64,000 bases of DNA from Meconema thalassinum (GCA_946902985.2 OX336392.1:19132716-19196715), one strand, 5' to 3'. Counted from the stretch's first letter, positions 34,969 to 46,019 are shown. Translations and numbers: made by a program. The notes: generated by a model not told the origin, from the sequence alone.

Positions 34969-37900
34969 TTGATAGACACGATAGCCAGGATGCTCCCTGT
35001 TGAAGTCAGACGTCTAATTATCGCGTCAGGGATCAACGATCTAGCAAGCATGGACGAATTGCTTAGAAAACTTGATTACACGAGCCCTATGCCAAACGTT
35101 GTTGCGAAGAATCAAAGGCAAGAGTACAAAGAAATTAACACAGTATATCTTGACCAAACACAACAGACAGACGATCCGAAAGAACCAGATAAGGGAAATA
35201 TTGGTCCTGAAAGGAATAATTATTTCCGGGATCGTAGACCAGAACCCAGATATAGGAGATTCCGTGGAGGTCGTCCATACCAGCAACAGCAAGGACGTAA
35301 TAACGATAATAGCAATGGCAACCGTAGAACTGGTTATTATCACAATAATAATAACTACAGATACAATAATAATGGTTATTATAACAGGAATAACAATAGA
35401 AATAACCAGAATTATAATCGTAACAGAAACTCCCAAGATGAAATTATGACGAAGGAGAAGTATGATGAACGTCATAAGGAAGGACAAGAGTATCTCAAGG
35501 AGTTGAGAAATAATGAGAATGGGAATGGAAGGGAAAATAAAAGTTTGATTACAGATCCCGGTCCATCTTCTTGTCAGAAGGGGAACCATGAGAATGTGTC
35601 TCAAGGACAACAAAAAACCAATTTTGAAAAGGAATTAGAGGAGACAGGATATACTGCTACACAAAACCAGATTATGATAAACGAGATCTATAAGGTGACA
35701 GACGAAGACCTACTCTTCGAGAAAGAGATTGTTAGAGAAGAAAGACCATTCGAGTTACCGATTATAGGTGTTAATGTTGATGAACAAATATATAAGTCAT
35801 TAATGGACACTGGTGCCATTATGTCTATCATATCGAATGATTGTTATCAGAGATTATCTAAGGGCAAAAAGATGACAGTTTTACCCGCATCCACTGTTAA
35901 AGTGCGTGGTATTTTTCAAGACAAAGCGGTAAAATGCAAAATCCGAGTTTTGTTAAACTTTGAGATAAATGGAAGCACATATGAACACATTTTCATTGTG
36001 GTGAGCAAAATCAATTTTGATATCGTGCTAGGCATTGCCTTCATTACTAAAGTTGGAGCAGTAATTGATATGAAAAACCGAGTCATAAAATTTAGTGAAG
36101 GGTTAATAAACACAGAAGAGTTAGAAGAACATGATTCGAATGACAGTCTAGATAAAGATCCTAGGGAAGGAATTATTAACAACATTATTGAAGAGGTAGA
36201 AAATAGAAGGGAAATGCTTACTCTCCAAGCAGAAGGGTTAGACGAAATTCATGATGAAGTTGAGGAATTAATCATGGAGTTTAAAGACATTTTCGATGAT
36301 AAGCCTGGATTGATAAAAGACTACAAGTATAAGATTAGGCTTACGGATGAAACTCCTTATCAGAAGAGGATTTACCCCATACCAGAAAAGTACTATGAAG
36401 AAGTACGAGGAATCATCAAGAAAATGGAAGCTGATGGAATTATAAAGAAGCAGGCGTCGTCTTACATCAACCCTATAACAGTAGTCAAGAAAAATAATGG
36501 TCAATTACGCCTATGTCTCGACGCCAGGACCATTAACTTAAAGATTTTGCCCGAGGCAGACCGACCGCCTAAAATACGAGATTTGCTCAGAAAGTTCAAA
36601 AGAAAAGCATGTTTTATTGTTCTTGATTTAACTTCTTCGTTTTACCAAATTGAGCTTGAGGAAGAAAGCAAACAATACACAGGGTTTCTGTTTGACCAGA
36701 CGTCCTGGGTATTTCAGAGAATTCCCTTTGGCATGGTCAACAGTGGTCCAGCCTTGATTAGAGCCCTTGATAACAAACTGACCGATGAAGTTAAAAAGAA
36801 CGTGATCTGTTATATAGATGATTTAATCATATCTTCACCAAATTTCCAGGAACATCTTATACACTTGAGTAAGCTTTTTGAAAACCTGAGAGACGCAAAT
36901 ATTAAGGTAAACTTCGATAAGTGCCGTTTCATGAAAGAAGAAATTAATTTTCTCGGACACACCATTGACCAGCATGGATATCACCCGAACTTGCAGAAAG
37001 TGGAAGCTATTATGAGGTTCCCAAAGCCCACTAAGGTCAAACAAGTGCGAGAATTTGTAGGTGCGTGCCAATTCATTAGCAGTCATTGTCCAAAGTATTC
37101 AGAGATTATGGCACCTCTCTATGACTTGCTAAAGAAAAATAACCGTTGGAAATGGAGCAGTACCGCTGACGACGCGTTTGAGAAAGCTAAGGAGATGTTG
37201 AAAAACTACGTGAAATTAGAATATCCGGATTTCGAACGAATATTATACATAGAATCCGATGCTTCACGTGTAGGCATTAGTGCAGTCTTATACCAAAAGG
37301 ACGAAGATGCAAATAAGCACTACATTGCGTTCACCGGAAGAAAGCTTAAGAAACACGAAGAGAACTACTTCACGACAGAACTAGAGGCGTTAGCTTTCGT
37401 GACAGCTCTTCAAGTGTGGAAGAAGATATTAATCGGACATCAGATTATAATTATCACCGACCATAAGGCACTTCAATTTATGCTTCAAACCGATATGTCG
37501 AGTGATAGATTAACTCGATGGGCCCTTTTCACTCAACAGTTTAATGCTACAATAGTCCATCAGCCAGGTAAGGACAATTTGTTGGCTGACGCATTATCTC
37601 GTAACCCAGTTAGAAATTTGCAGATTAACCATGTACAATTGGAGGAAGAAGATCAGGAAACCGTTAGGAGATTAGCCCGAATCGGTGTGTCACAGAAGAG
37701 ACACACTCCAATTAGGAAAATGTACAGGTTCCTTAAGGGTTACATGGACACAGCAGATCTAGATTATGCTGCTACTCAAAGGCAATCACGACACTATGTA
37801 TTGAGCGGAGATCTTGTGTGTAAGTACGCGGACTCCGAGCACACTAAGATTCGTATAGTCGTGCCCCCTAATCTTGTCACAAAGTTAGTGTGGTTGGCAC

Positions 37901-38910
37901 ACCACTCTATCGGACATGGAGGTTTAGATAAAACCCTCAGTACTCTTAAAGAGAGGTTTGTCTGGACCAACATGAGATCCACTATAGCGAAGATTAGAAG
38001 ATCTTGTGATAAATGCCAGAGAAGAAAATTCGCATCAGAATTACTGAAAGGAAGACCCAGAGCTATGATACCTTCTAAACCACGTGAGCTGATGGCCACG
38101 GACATTTTTGGTCCCTGTCCGAAGGGATATCAGAGTAATCAGTTCCTATTAGTGACTGTTGATGTCTTCACTAAATTCGTTACCATGAATCCCATGCAAA
38201 AAGCCAATACCAGAAATGTTGTGAGCAGATTAGAGAATGCTGTGTTTCCGAAGGCTGGGAAACCAGAATATCTCTTATCGGACCATCGAGCGCAGTTCAC
38301 TTCAGCCGAATTCGCAGCAGACATGGAAAGGTTGGGAATTAAGCACATCTGTTCAAGCGTGTGTTATCCAGAGTCAAATTCAAGCGAACGCTATATGGCA
38401 GAATTTAGTAAATTCTGCAGAATTTTCTGCCCAGATGATCACCCCAGTTGGGTAAAATACATGCCATTGATTGAGGATTGTTTGAACTCCACAGTTCAAG
38501 AAAGCACGGCAGAAGTTCCTATGATTCTTCACTTTGGAAGGAATCCAGAAAGGCCATGGGACAATGTATTTGATTTCATTCCCAGAGATCCTGATCTAGG
38601 AAGACAAGCGAGGATCGATATGGCGAAAGAAAGACTTCAGAAAGCAGCAGAGAAGCGCTTGAAACGAGTTGCAGGAAAACATTTCGGTACGCCGTTGGAA
38701 ATTGGAAACAAGGTCTTATTGCGCAGACCAGTGAAAGCGGACGTTAGCAAAAAGATATACCCCAAGTTCGGAGTTATATTTATTGGACCGTTCCGCATAA
38801 CTAATTCTTATGGGAATAACTGTTATGAGTTGTTTGACGATGAAAATAACGTTATTCTAGGAAAATTCAACGCTAAAAATTTAAAAAAGTATCATAAGAA
38901 AATAGGCTAA
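34969..38910 (+). CDS. Gypsy A Gag C-terminus fused to Pol, 1313 aa
   Basis: This is a single uninterrupted frame. Residues 1-45 correspond to the end of the Gag capsid region (RMLPVEVRRLIIASG). Residues about 80-160 are extremely Asn/Arg/Tyr/Gly-rich with RGG-like motifs and take the place of a zinc knuckle. Retropepsin has MDTGAIMSIIS near 278-288 and VLGIAFI. RT has LCLDARTINLK near 518, LDLTSSFYQIEL and CYIDDLIIS near 612-620. RNase H has YIESDASRVG near 762 and ITDHKAL near 829. Integrase has an HHCC domain near 976-1015 and catalytic Asp/Asp/Glu in TDIFGP (about 1043), SDHRAQF (about 1104) and SERYM (about 1140), then a GPF motif near 1274. All catalytic residues are present. The ATG at 34969 is internal; the true start is in the decayed gag. 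Gag and Pol are in one frame, unlike element B. Confidence 0.9.
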   Translation: MIDTIARMLPVEVRRLIIASGINDLASMDELLRKLDYTSPMPNVVAKNQRQEYKEINTVYLDQTQQTDDPKEPDKGNIGPERNNYFRDRRPEPRYRRFRGGRPYQQQQGRNNDNSNGNRRTGYYHNNNNYRYNNNGYYNRNNNRNNQNYNRNRNSQDEIMTKEKYDERHKEGQEYLKELRNNENGNGRENKSLITDPGPSSCQKGNHENVSQGQQKTNFEKELEETGYTATQNQIMINEIYKVTDEDLLFEKEIVREERPFELPIIGVNVDEQIYKSLMDTGAIMSIISNDCYQRLSKGKKMTVLPASTVKVRGIFQDKAVKCKIRVLLNFEINGSTYEHIFIVVSKINFDIVLGIAFITKVGAVIDMKNRVIKFSEGLINTEELEEHDSNDSLDKDPREGIINNIIEEVENRREMLTLQAEGLDEIHDEVEELIMEFKDIFDDKPGLIKDYKYKIRLTDETPYQKRIYPIPEKYYEEVRGIIKKMEADGIIKKQASSYINPITVVKKNNGQLRLCLDARTINLKILPEADRPPKIRDLLRKFKRKACFIVLDLTSSFYQIELEEESKQYTGFLFDQTSWVFQRIPFGMVNSGPALIRALDNKLTDEVKKNVICYIDDLIISSPNFQEHLIHLSKLFENLRDANIKVNFDKCRFMKEEINFLGHTIDQHGYHPNLQKVEAIMRFPKPTKVKQVREFVGACQFISSHCPKYSEIMAPLYDLLKKNNRWKWSSTADDAFEKAKEMLKNYVKLEYPDFERILYIESDASRVGISAVLYQKDEDANKHYIAFTGRKLKKHEENYFTTELEALAFVTALQVWKKILIGHQIIIITDHKALQFMLQTDMSSDRLTRWALFTQQFNATIVHQPGKDNLLADALSRNPVRNLQINHVQLEEEDQETVRRLARIGVSQKRHTPIRKMYRFLKGYMDTADLDYAATQRQSRHYVLSGDLVCKYADSEHTKIRIVVPPNLVTKLVWLAHHSIGHGGLDKTLSTLKERFVWTNMRSTIAKIRRSCDKCQRRKFASELLKGRPRAMIPSKPRELMATDIFGPCPKGYQSNQFLLVTVDVFTKFVTMNPMQKANTRNVVSRLENAVFPKAGKPEYLLSDHRAQFTSAEFAADMERLGIKHICSSVCYPESNSSERYMAEFSKFCRIFCPDDHPSWVKYMPLIEDCLNSTVQESTAEVPMILHFGRNPERPWDNVFDFIPRDPDLGRQARIDMAKERLQKAAEKRLKRVAGKHFGTPLEIGNKVLLRRPVKADVSKKIYPKFGVIFIGPFRITNSYGNNCYELFDDENNVILGKFNAKNLKKYHKKIG

Positions 38911-38999
38911 AGTAATTCAATATACGAGTTCAAGTGACATATCAAAAGTCTTGAATTAGTATGATTAAAAACAATTTGCAACTGTTTTTAACTTGAGAT

Positions 39000-39009
39000 G
39001 ACGGAGGAA
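39000..39009 (+). promoter_or_regulatory. Gypsy A polypurine tract
   Basis: GACGGAGGAA immediately precedes the 3' LTR TG. The tract is short and imperfect. The 99 bp between the pol stop and the LTR contain no other feature. Confidence 0.55.
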
Positions 39010-40205
39010 TGCCCCCGTAAATTGAATTATTTAGGGACGAAATGAGAGTATTTTCCGTTCCCATGATAAAATTTAACTAGCAAATATAATTTCTGGAAGT
39101 GTGACACGAGAGTGTAGTGTTACAAGCTCGAGACTGTGGGAGAGCCCAATCACGTGATAGATTGCACAATGGACGCTTCTAGAAGGCTATATTTAGCATA
39201 GCAACAGCGAGTTTGGAAATTAATATTATAAATATTGTTATAAATTATGCTATTGAATCCCAGTCCACAGCCAATGAGGAGAGGTTTTATTGAAGACGGG
39301 ATCAACTTTAATTACACAATATGAGGAAATTATGCATTTAGGCCCTTAGAAGATTTTCTTATTTGGTAATGAAGGGAATATTAAGAGAAATTATGTTTGA
39401 TACTTTAAAAACCGCAGATCGGTTAATCTACGCAGTAATAAGCATTGGTAATCTACACGCTAAAATTATGGTGGGAGATTGATATGGCCGCCAAAAATAC
39501 GACTTGGAGAGGGAGATCCAAGGATCGAGGTTCTTATTCCGGCAGACTTTGAAGAATGAGGAAGTGTTTTTACTGGGTTAACGGAGATCCCAAAGCTTAG
39601 TGCGAGTGCGACGACTGTCGACTTGAGGAGACGCGAGTATAGCTAGGTGGAACGGTAGAGATCACCGCACTTCCATTCTGTGTGAAGTTGCGAGGAACAT
39701 AGTATAGATTATATCTCATATAATATTAAGATTTGAAGTTAAATAAGCGAACACATATTAAGAACAGGTCGCCTACTATATATTGTGGAAAGTCGAGCGC
39801 TTAAATATTCACCTTTTCGACAATATCAGCCTGTCAAGTTAGATTTCCAAATGTGTTGGAAATAGAGATGAAGATCATTATAAATCGCAAAGTGAAGTTG
39901 GCGAACGCAGTTCAAGTGAACAGTGGCGGAGGACTTTTAGTATTGGCGCAACACATAAACAATAACAGAATGACTATTATTATTCTTCAATCATTATCAT
40001 TCAGCATAATTAATATTGTTGATATGCTGAACTAAACAGTCATGCGCCAGAGATATATTCGATAACAGGAGATAACGGCGGGATAACCGTTACATCAAGT
40101 ACAGAGGAAATGCTGTATTACAGCCTGTCCATGGGCTGAGAGATGGCATCCCCATTAATGGACTTACTTTCTTCAGGCTAGCAACCCGTTTGAAGGACAT
40201 TTTCA

Positions 40206-41255
40206 TTGCTTTCAAGTCTTGTAAAGGAAAAAAACCGGACGGATTCTACAGTTGACGAACGTGGCAAAGGAAAGGATACGAATTGGAAAAGAAAGGATAT
40301 TATTAGATGTGCTACCTGGAATGTTCAGGGTATTGGACACAAAGGTGATCAATTAGACGATATTCTATCTAAAAAAGATATTTCAATTGCAGTTATTTCT
40401 GAAACAAACAAAAAGCTTCAGGGGTCCAAGGAGACAAGAAATTGTTTACAGTTTTATAGTGGTGTTCAACGATATGTTAGAGCACAGGCAGGGGTTATGT
40501 TTATGGTTCACAAGAGATTACGATCAAATATTGATAGCTATACTTTTTGGAATGAAAGGATCATTCAAGTAAGAATAAAACTATCCAGAGGATATTTGAC
40601 AGTTATAGGGGTATATGCACCGGTTGAACGATACTCGAAAGAAAGTGATAATTTGTATAATGATCTACAGAAGATAATCAATATTACTAATAGACAAGAT
40701 ATGATACTGTTAATGGGAGACTTTAATGGCAGAGTTGGTAATGAGAAAATTCAGAATAACATTGGTATTCATGGAGAGGTAACCCGCAATAATAATGGAA
40801 CAAAATTAATAGATTTCACTATCTTCAATCAGTTTCGGATTATGAATACAGTATTTCCACACAAAGACAGTCATAAATATACGTGGTCCGCAAGAAATCA
40901 GAAATCAATTATTGATTATATCATTTGTAATGGAAAATTGGCAGATTTAGTTTTGGATACAAGAGTATATCGAGGACCTGAATTGGAAACAGACCACTAT
41001 TTATTAGTTGCTCCTATTCGTTTAAAACCACGGTGGTTCAAGAAAAAGAAACAAAGAACACAGGAAAACGAAACTTTATATAAGGTTCACCTTTTAAATG
41101 ATCCCAGTATAAAATGGCTATACCAAAACAGGCTTGATAATCACATTCAGATGATTCCACTTTCTGACGATGTGGAAGACGAGTGGTGCAATTTGAGTTC
41201 AGCTCTAAAACAGTCAGCATTTGAAAGTTTGGGAGAAAAAAGAAGATGGAAATAG
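40206..41255 (+). CDS. RTE LINE endonuclease domain
   Basis: This is a 349-codon open frame, opening on a TTG rather than ATG, so the true start is uncertain. It carries the exonuclease/endonuclease/phosphatase fold of non-LTR retrotransposons. Motifs are RCATWNVQGIG near residues 34-44, ISETNKK near 65 with the catalytic Glu, VIGVYAPVE near 130, LLMGDFNGRVG near 170, IIDYIICNG near 236, and ETDHYLLVA near 260 with the catalytic Asp-His. The enzyme would nick target DNA for target-primed reverse transcription. TAG 41253-41255 interrupts the linker. The frame resumes and stays open to TGA 41577-41579, after HKEWLEYFQSLW. Confidence 0.85.
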   Translation: MLSSLVKEKNRTDSTVDERGKGKDTNWKRKDIIRCATWNVQGIGHKGDQLDDILSKKDISIAVISETNKKLQGSKETRNCLQFYSGVQRYVRAQAGVMFMVHKRLRSNIDSYTFWNERIIQVRIKLSRGYLTVIGVYAPVERYSKESDNLYNDLQKIINITNRQDMILLMGDFNGRVGNEKIQNNIGIHGEVTRNNNGTKLIDFTIFNQFRIMNTVFPHKDSHKYTWSARNQKSIIDYIICNGKLADLVLDTRVYRGPELETDHYLLVAPIRLKPRWFKKKKQRTQENETLYKVHLLNDPSIKWLYQNRLDNHIQMIPLSDDVEDEWCNLSSALKQSAFESLGEKRRWK

Positions 41256-41579
41256 AAAAAGGGTTTAAGAATTTGGGACGAAGAAATTAAAAAAGTAATC
41301 TCCGAAAAAAGAAATTCATATAAAAAGTTTCTGTCAACTGGTAAATTAGAAGATAAAATTGAATACCATCATAAAAGAGCAATAGCAAAAAGAGAAGTTC
41401 GGAAGAAACACAGGGAAAGTTGGGAAAACTTTGTCTCGTACCTGGAGACTGACATAACAAGACCACAACCACAAACCTATAAAATTTTGAAAAAACTAAA
41501 TAGGGAAGTAAAAGAAGATGTAAAAATTAATGCGATATCCCACAAAGAATGGCTTGAGTATTTTCAGAGCCTTTGGTGA

Positions 41580-41894
41580 ACCCTATGCTATGGCAGCGAG
41601 GCATGGACAATAAGATGTCAGGACATCTCCAGACTCACAGCACGCGAAATGACCTTTATGCGCCGAACAGCAGGCTATACTAAATGGGATCATAAGAGAA
41701 ACGAGGATGTGCTGAAGGAACTAAAAGTGAAACCAATAACTGCATACATTTGTGACTACCAAGAGAACTGGAAGCATCATGTCCAAAGGATGGAACCTGG
41801 AAGATTTCCAAAGGAGATCATTCGCTACCAGCCACGGGGAAATAGATCGACAGGACGTCCGATGAAGAGATGGAGGGAAAGTGCAAGACCGTAA
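41580..41894 (+). pseudogene. RTE LINE C-terminal fragment
   Basis: The fragment is in the same frame as the endonuclease ORF. It encodes the region that normally follows the RT palm and thumb in arthropod RTE proteins (CYGSEAWTIRCQD, FMRRTAGYT, DHKRNEDVLKEL, NWKHHVQRM, GRPMKRW). It begins directly after the linker stop at 41577-41579, so the RT catalytic core has been removed by a deletion whose junction lies near 41575-41585. First internal ATG is at 41649. Confidence 0.8.
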
Positions 41895-43834
41895 CGGGAC
41901 ATTTGGCCCAGTACTTGGAAGGAAGATGATGATGATGATGAGGAGTTAAGATACAACTATGGAGTTTCGTTAGGCAACGTATTCTTGAATACATACGTAG
42001 TGTACGGTCCATCTTGTGCATTTTCGTCAGTCTACGAACACTAATACAACATCAATTAGCAATGGAAACATTTCATTCACTATTTATATGAATATTTCCA
42101 TAATTCTATTCCAATGATGAAGCCGATACATATTTACGACGGAGAATGAAGACTCTACAGAAGAGATTTGTCAAGATGCTAGGGAAAGGTAGCCCAGCAA
42201 CCCAGAAGAATTTGCCAGAAGGATATCGTTCGAGCCCAGACGAATGTTGGTGAATTCCAGAGAGAGACGTTTCTTATCTCTGAGGTCGCAGATCCGAGGT
42301 TCGAATACAGATCTATATCAGTGTTTTGTACTGAGGAAACCTCTAAAGTATTGTGGCAATACTTACATTGATCTTCAAGTTTTCGTCTAAATAAGGTATT
42401 AGTGTATCGCAATTGTTATATGGAGCTTGTTTTGTGACATTCTGAGCCAGCGATCTTATTCCATATTTTCAGCGATCTTATTCCATATTTTCGGCGATCT
42501 TATTCCATATTTCTATATTTTCACACTTTATGTATTTCAGTGCTTTTATGTATTTTACACTTCAGATGTGTGTTGAGATTTTTATGCTGCAAGATTATTT
42601 AGAAGATGTTTGCATTTCATCCATTTTTCAATTTTATTCTACGGTTGAGTTGCGGAACTGACATTAAAATTTTGTTTGAGGAATCATATTGCCCCATAGG
42701 AGACTAGTCGTTTCGACTCTCGAATTTTAATAATTTCATTTAAACCAAGTATTCTGACATTGCGTCATAGCTTCAAATTAAATTCTTATTAAATTTAATT
42801 TGAGGACTTTAATGTAACAACATATAACTTCAAGAAAAGAAGAAACGTCGAATGATATTGTTATATCATTATTGTACATAAACTATCGACGATCTAAGAA
42901 ATACTAGTCGTTTGATAAGACCGAAGTCTTAATTCCTATGAACATTCTTTGTGTAGAGTGGAAAAACGTTATGACAATGACAAACCTTTCTTATTATCTG
43001 TAAAGCTAAGAGCTTTGTTCATTTAATATGTTAGAAGAAATTCTTTTTGATAGAAGATTATTCAAATCTTTGGCTAGGAATTCAAAGCTAGTTTATCCCG
43101 TTCAGGATTGAATTCTATCTGATACTATAAATAACATGTGTGTTATTTTATCCTATTTGTGTAACATCAAGTCATTTTGTCGACATGATATTACAACGAT
43201 AAACAATTTATAGCTAGACAAGTGAGATGAAACAGGAGTATTATTTTTATTACATGTATTTGCGACAGACGTGTTAACAGTTAATTATCTTCTTGTGGAG
43301 TAAATTTTAGGAGGTTAATCACGACTGTCTAATATCGTTCATTACAATTGGAAGTTTCGTTTGAAGAACTTACGTATGTATAATTGTAGTCCAGCAGTCA
43401 TCTGCAATGATACTGCCATTATTTGAGAGAAATTCCTACAAAAGATATGTTAATAACAATTAATCCCTTTTGATTATTGTTTAACATAGTAGATGATAAT
43501 TGTTTATGCCATATATATTGTTATATGAGGTTTTGTAGAGCTATGGAGGGCTCAGGCGAGGGAATTCCGCATTTTAAGGAAGTCAAAGTAATGTTGTTCT
43601 TTGATAAAAGGCATGTATCATGATAAGAGCCGTTGTATACAAGTAGTTCAGTTTTTGTGAATTAACGATTTAGCTGTGTTAACAGGATGGTTTCAGCGTA
43701 AATACAACTTGAGAAAGATTGTCTACTCACGTCTATAATACTATAATTAAATTTTTATTAAACCCGAATTTATATAATTAAGTACAGTTCACCATAATCA
43801 GTCGACTGTATTATACCGATAATGTAATGAAACC

Positions 43835-43842
43835 TATATAAG
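43835..43842 (+). promoter_or_regulatory. Predicted TATA box in Gypsy A 3' LTR
   Basis: TATATAAG is the counterpart of 30907-30914. Context CCTATATAAGACGAGG is unchanged between the two LTRs despite nearby substitutions. Confidence 0.45.
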
Positions 43843-45009
43843 ACGAGGTGTATGCAGGATATTAAAACCACAGAACGTTATAGAAAGATGGTTATGTGAA
43901 AAAACAGTGTATATATTTATTTAAGAAATATATTGTAACCAAGAAGTTAGGATCTCGAAAGAGTCGCGTTAGCAACACTAGATAATGGATATTATTATAA
44001 ACATATTACATGTAAATAATTTTTGTGGAAATGATTTAATTAGTTAAATAATTTAGTAGGATTTATTAATCAATTGTTTTGGAACAGTGTGTGTTGATGA
44101 GCGGATTTTTATGGTATGAATGATTATTCATTGTTAAGAGCAAATGTGGAACCGTATTGGTCTAGAACAATAACGGAGTGCGAATGAAAGAGTGTATTAA
44201 AATTTTAGAATGATTGGTTAAGAAACAGAGCAGTTATATGAACTTTTGTAAGATCAAAATGTTAATTTTTACGTGTTTTATAAATGCACACACGTGCAGT
44301 CTCTGTGGTCTAGCGAGAATGATTCACCGTTAGTAGTGGAGAGCGATGCCATAATATTTAAGCAGGTGTAGACCAACTGCCTCCTATTTATTGTATAAAC
44401 CAGTTTTGAGTACGGCGTGATGCCAGTGTTTCATTGATGAAACAAAGCCACGGCACGTGCGTTCTACAACGTAGGTTTGTGAATGAAAACATGTGTCTGG
44501 AATGCCATTGAGAGGCTTCACTAAACGTTTTTTTTATATTTCTACGCAGTGCAGGCCTCTAACAAGCCAGGTTTTATAATGATAATTTTAATACAGCATT
44601 GTAGTAAGATGTAGAATTGAAAGGAGGTGTGAATGTTTGCGTGTTTTAAATTTTAATGGTAATTGTTAATTTCATTTATTGTTGTTTGTTGATAGTAGAT
44701 TAGTTTACCTTTTTGTTAATAAATTTGTTCAGATTGTTTTCCATTGTTGTTGGAGTGTGATTCATTTTAAGTATAAGGAGCAGAGTATTGCGGATGTAAT
44801 GTAGGCGAAGCTGAAGTCCCAGTCCCCGAGGTAAATAAAGGTGAGTGCCGCGTGTAGTTGGTTGTTGATCCACAATATTCTTGTAACTGCTGTCTGTAAA
44901 TCCCTAAAGACCATGTTGGAAGCGATTTCTAATGTCGTATTTGCCGGAGCAATTAGAAATAGGCAATCCGGCGGGGGCAATGGATATTCCAACAGGATCC
45001 TTTCCGGAT

Positions 45010-45265
45010 CTTGGTTCACGCACTCTGGCTCCTTCTGGGACTTAGACTCAGGCTCTTCTTGGGACACAGACGCATGCTCCTCTTGGGGCACAGACTCAGA
45101 ATCCTCTTGGTACTAAGACTCAGGCGCATCTTGGGACACGCACTCTGGCTCCTTCTGGGACTTAGACTCAGACTCCTCTTGGTACATAGACTCAGGCTCC
45201 TCTTGGGGCACTGACTCAGACTCCTCTTGGGACACAGACTCCGACTCCTCTTGGGACTGGGACAT
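45010..45265. repeat. 24-bp minisatellite array, segment 4 and array terminus
   Basis: This is about ten units between Gypsy A and the array end. It ends GACTGGGACATATGTATAATT, the same terminus as at about 17625-17650, so it is the right-hand end of a second array copy. The minus strand again has an ATG (45263-45265) in frame with the EEPES octapeptide. The next 60 bp up to the Gypsy B LTR resemble 17641-17670 but carry an extra 26 bp (45280-45305). Confidence 0.9.
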
Positions 45266-46012
45266 ATGTATAATTCGGGAGCGGTGGTAATTAATACCTA
45301 GAGGGATTCTTTTCTGTAAATATATTGAACCCATGTGCCATAGGGTCCAAGGAGGTCGAATCCATGTATTTGGGGAAGAAATGAAAGAAACGTACAGTTT
45401 CTAATGTAACTTAGAGAAAGATCAAGCCAGGATTCTAGCCTAACATTGTGCAAGCAGCGCGAGCCAGGTGTTCGAGAGATGAGATCACCCCTCTTGACAT
45501 TCAGAAGGAGCTGGTCATGAGTATTAATAACCGAGTGGAAAATTCCGACTGTTAGACAAGGAAGCCTGACTCGGAAATCGAGCTGAGCTTGCTTGAAAAC
45601 GACAACACCGCTTATGCGCCAGAAGAAGAATAATTAAATTTAACCCGTTTACGAGTATAAAAATAAGTAAACAATTACCGTACGGTGAATCATTTCGAAT
45701 TAGAGATTTTTGTGTAAAGAAAAACCCTTTAATAATTGCACAGGAGAAAACTGCAAACGCAAGTAGACGTCATAGGGGATTTACCAAGGCCTGTGGAGAG
45801 GGGAGAATGCAAATGAACAGCAACACCCACACAGTTGAGGACGAGAAATTAATTAATATCTCCGAATTGCACGATCGATTCTTATGCGCAATGAGATTAT
45901 TTGACATTGAGAAGACGAGCTTTTTGAAGGTATAATTTTTATAATGGTGCAACCATTATTTTAAAAGTTGGGCACGGAAAGGGCTAGAGTCTTATTTTTT
46001 GTAGCGAAAGAG

Positions 46013-46019
46013 TATAAAG
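46013..46019 (+). promoter_or_regulatory. Predicted TATA box in Gypsy B 5' LTR
   Basis: TATAAAG in the context AGAGTATAAAGCTCC is followed about 30 bp later by ACATGCAGTT, a plausible initiator. It is repeated at 56767-56773 in the second LTR. No other equally good TATA in a core-promoter context was noticed. Confidence 0.5.

Larger units (their letters stand above)
40072..41940 (+). mobile_element. RTE-type non-LTR retrotransposon, internally deleted
   Basis: This 1869-bp insertion in the Gypsy A 3' LTR is flanked by AGGAG (40067-40071 and 41941-41945). The uninterrupted site is visible in the 5' LTR at about 29026-29030. It ends in a GAT repeat (GATGATGATGATGATG), a tail type common in RTE-clade LINEs. 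It encodes an apurinic-type endonuclease and the extreme C-terminus of the RT protein, but the RT core is missing, so it is dead. The left end may also be 5'-truncated. Confidence 0.85.
27968..45009 (+). mobile_element. Ty3/Gypsy element A with giant LTRs
   Basis: This LTR retrotransposon sits inside the minisatellite and is 17.0 kb long including a 1.87-kb LINE in its 3' LTR. The LTRs are about 4.1 kb (27968-32087; 39010-45009 with insert). They are followed or preceded by a tRNA-Lys-type primer-binding site and a purine tract. The 6.9-kb internal region has a decayed coiled-coil gag, split by a SINE, and an intact protease-RT-RNase H-integrase frame. There is no env. LTRs differ by roughly 4% over the first 270 bp compared by eye. 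The 3' LTR lacks the last 11 bp of the 5' LTR and no clean target duplication is seen, so the right end is probably slightly deleted. The domain order RT-RNase H-integrase places it in Ty3/Gypsy. Confidence 0.92.
39010..45009 (+). repeat. Gypsy A 3' LTR, interrupted by a LINE
   Basis: This is a direct copy of 27968-32076 with about 3-4% substitutions. It is split by an RTE-type LINE at 40072-41940. Its last shared bases are CCGGAT (45004-45009). The terminal TAGGGGGTACA of the 5' LTR is missing, and minisatellite sequence follows directly. The TATA box is conserved at 43835-43842. Confidence 0.88.

Noticed and set aside
38911..39009. An env gene in Gypsy A or B that would make them errantivirus-like
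   Set aside because: Only 99 bp (A) and 335 bp (B) separate pol from the 3' LTR, with no signal peptide, furin site or transmembrane segment.
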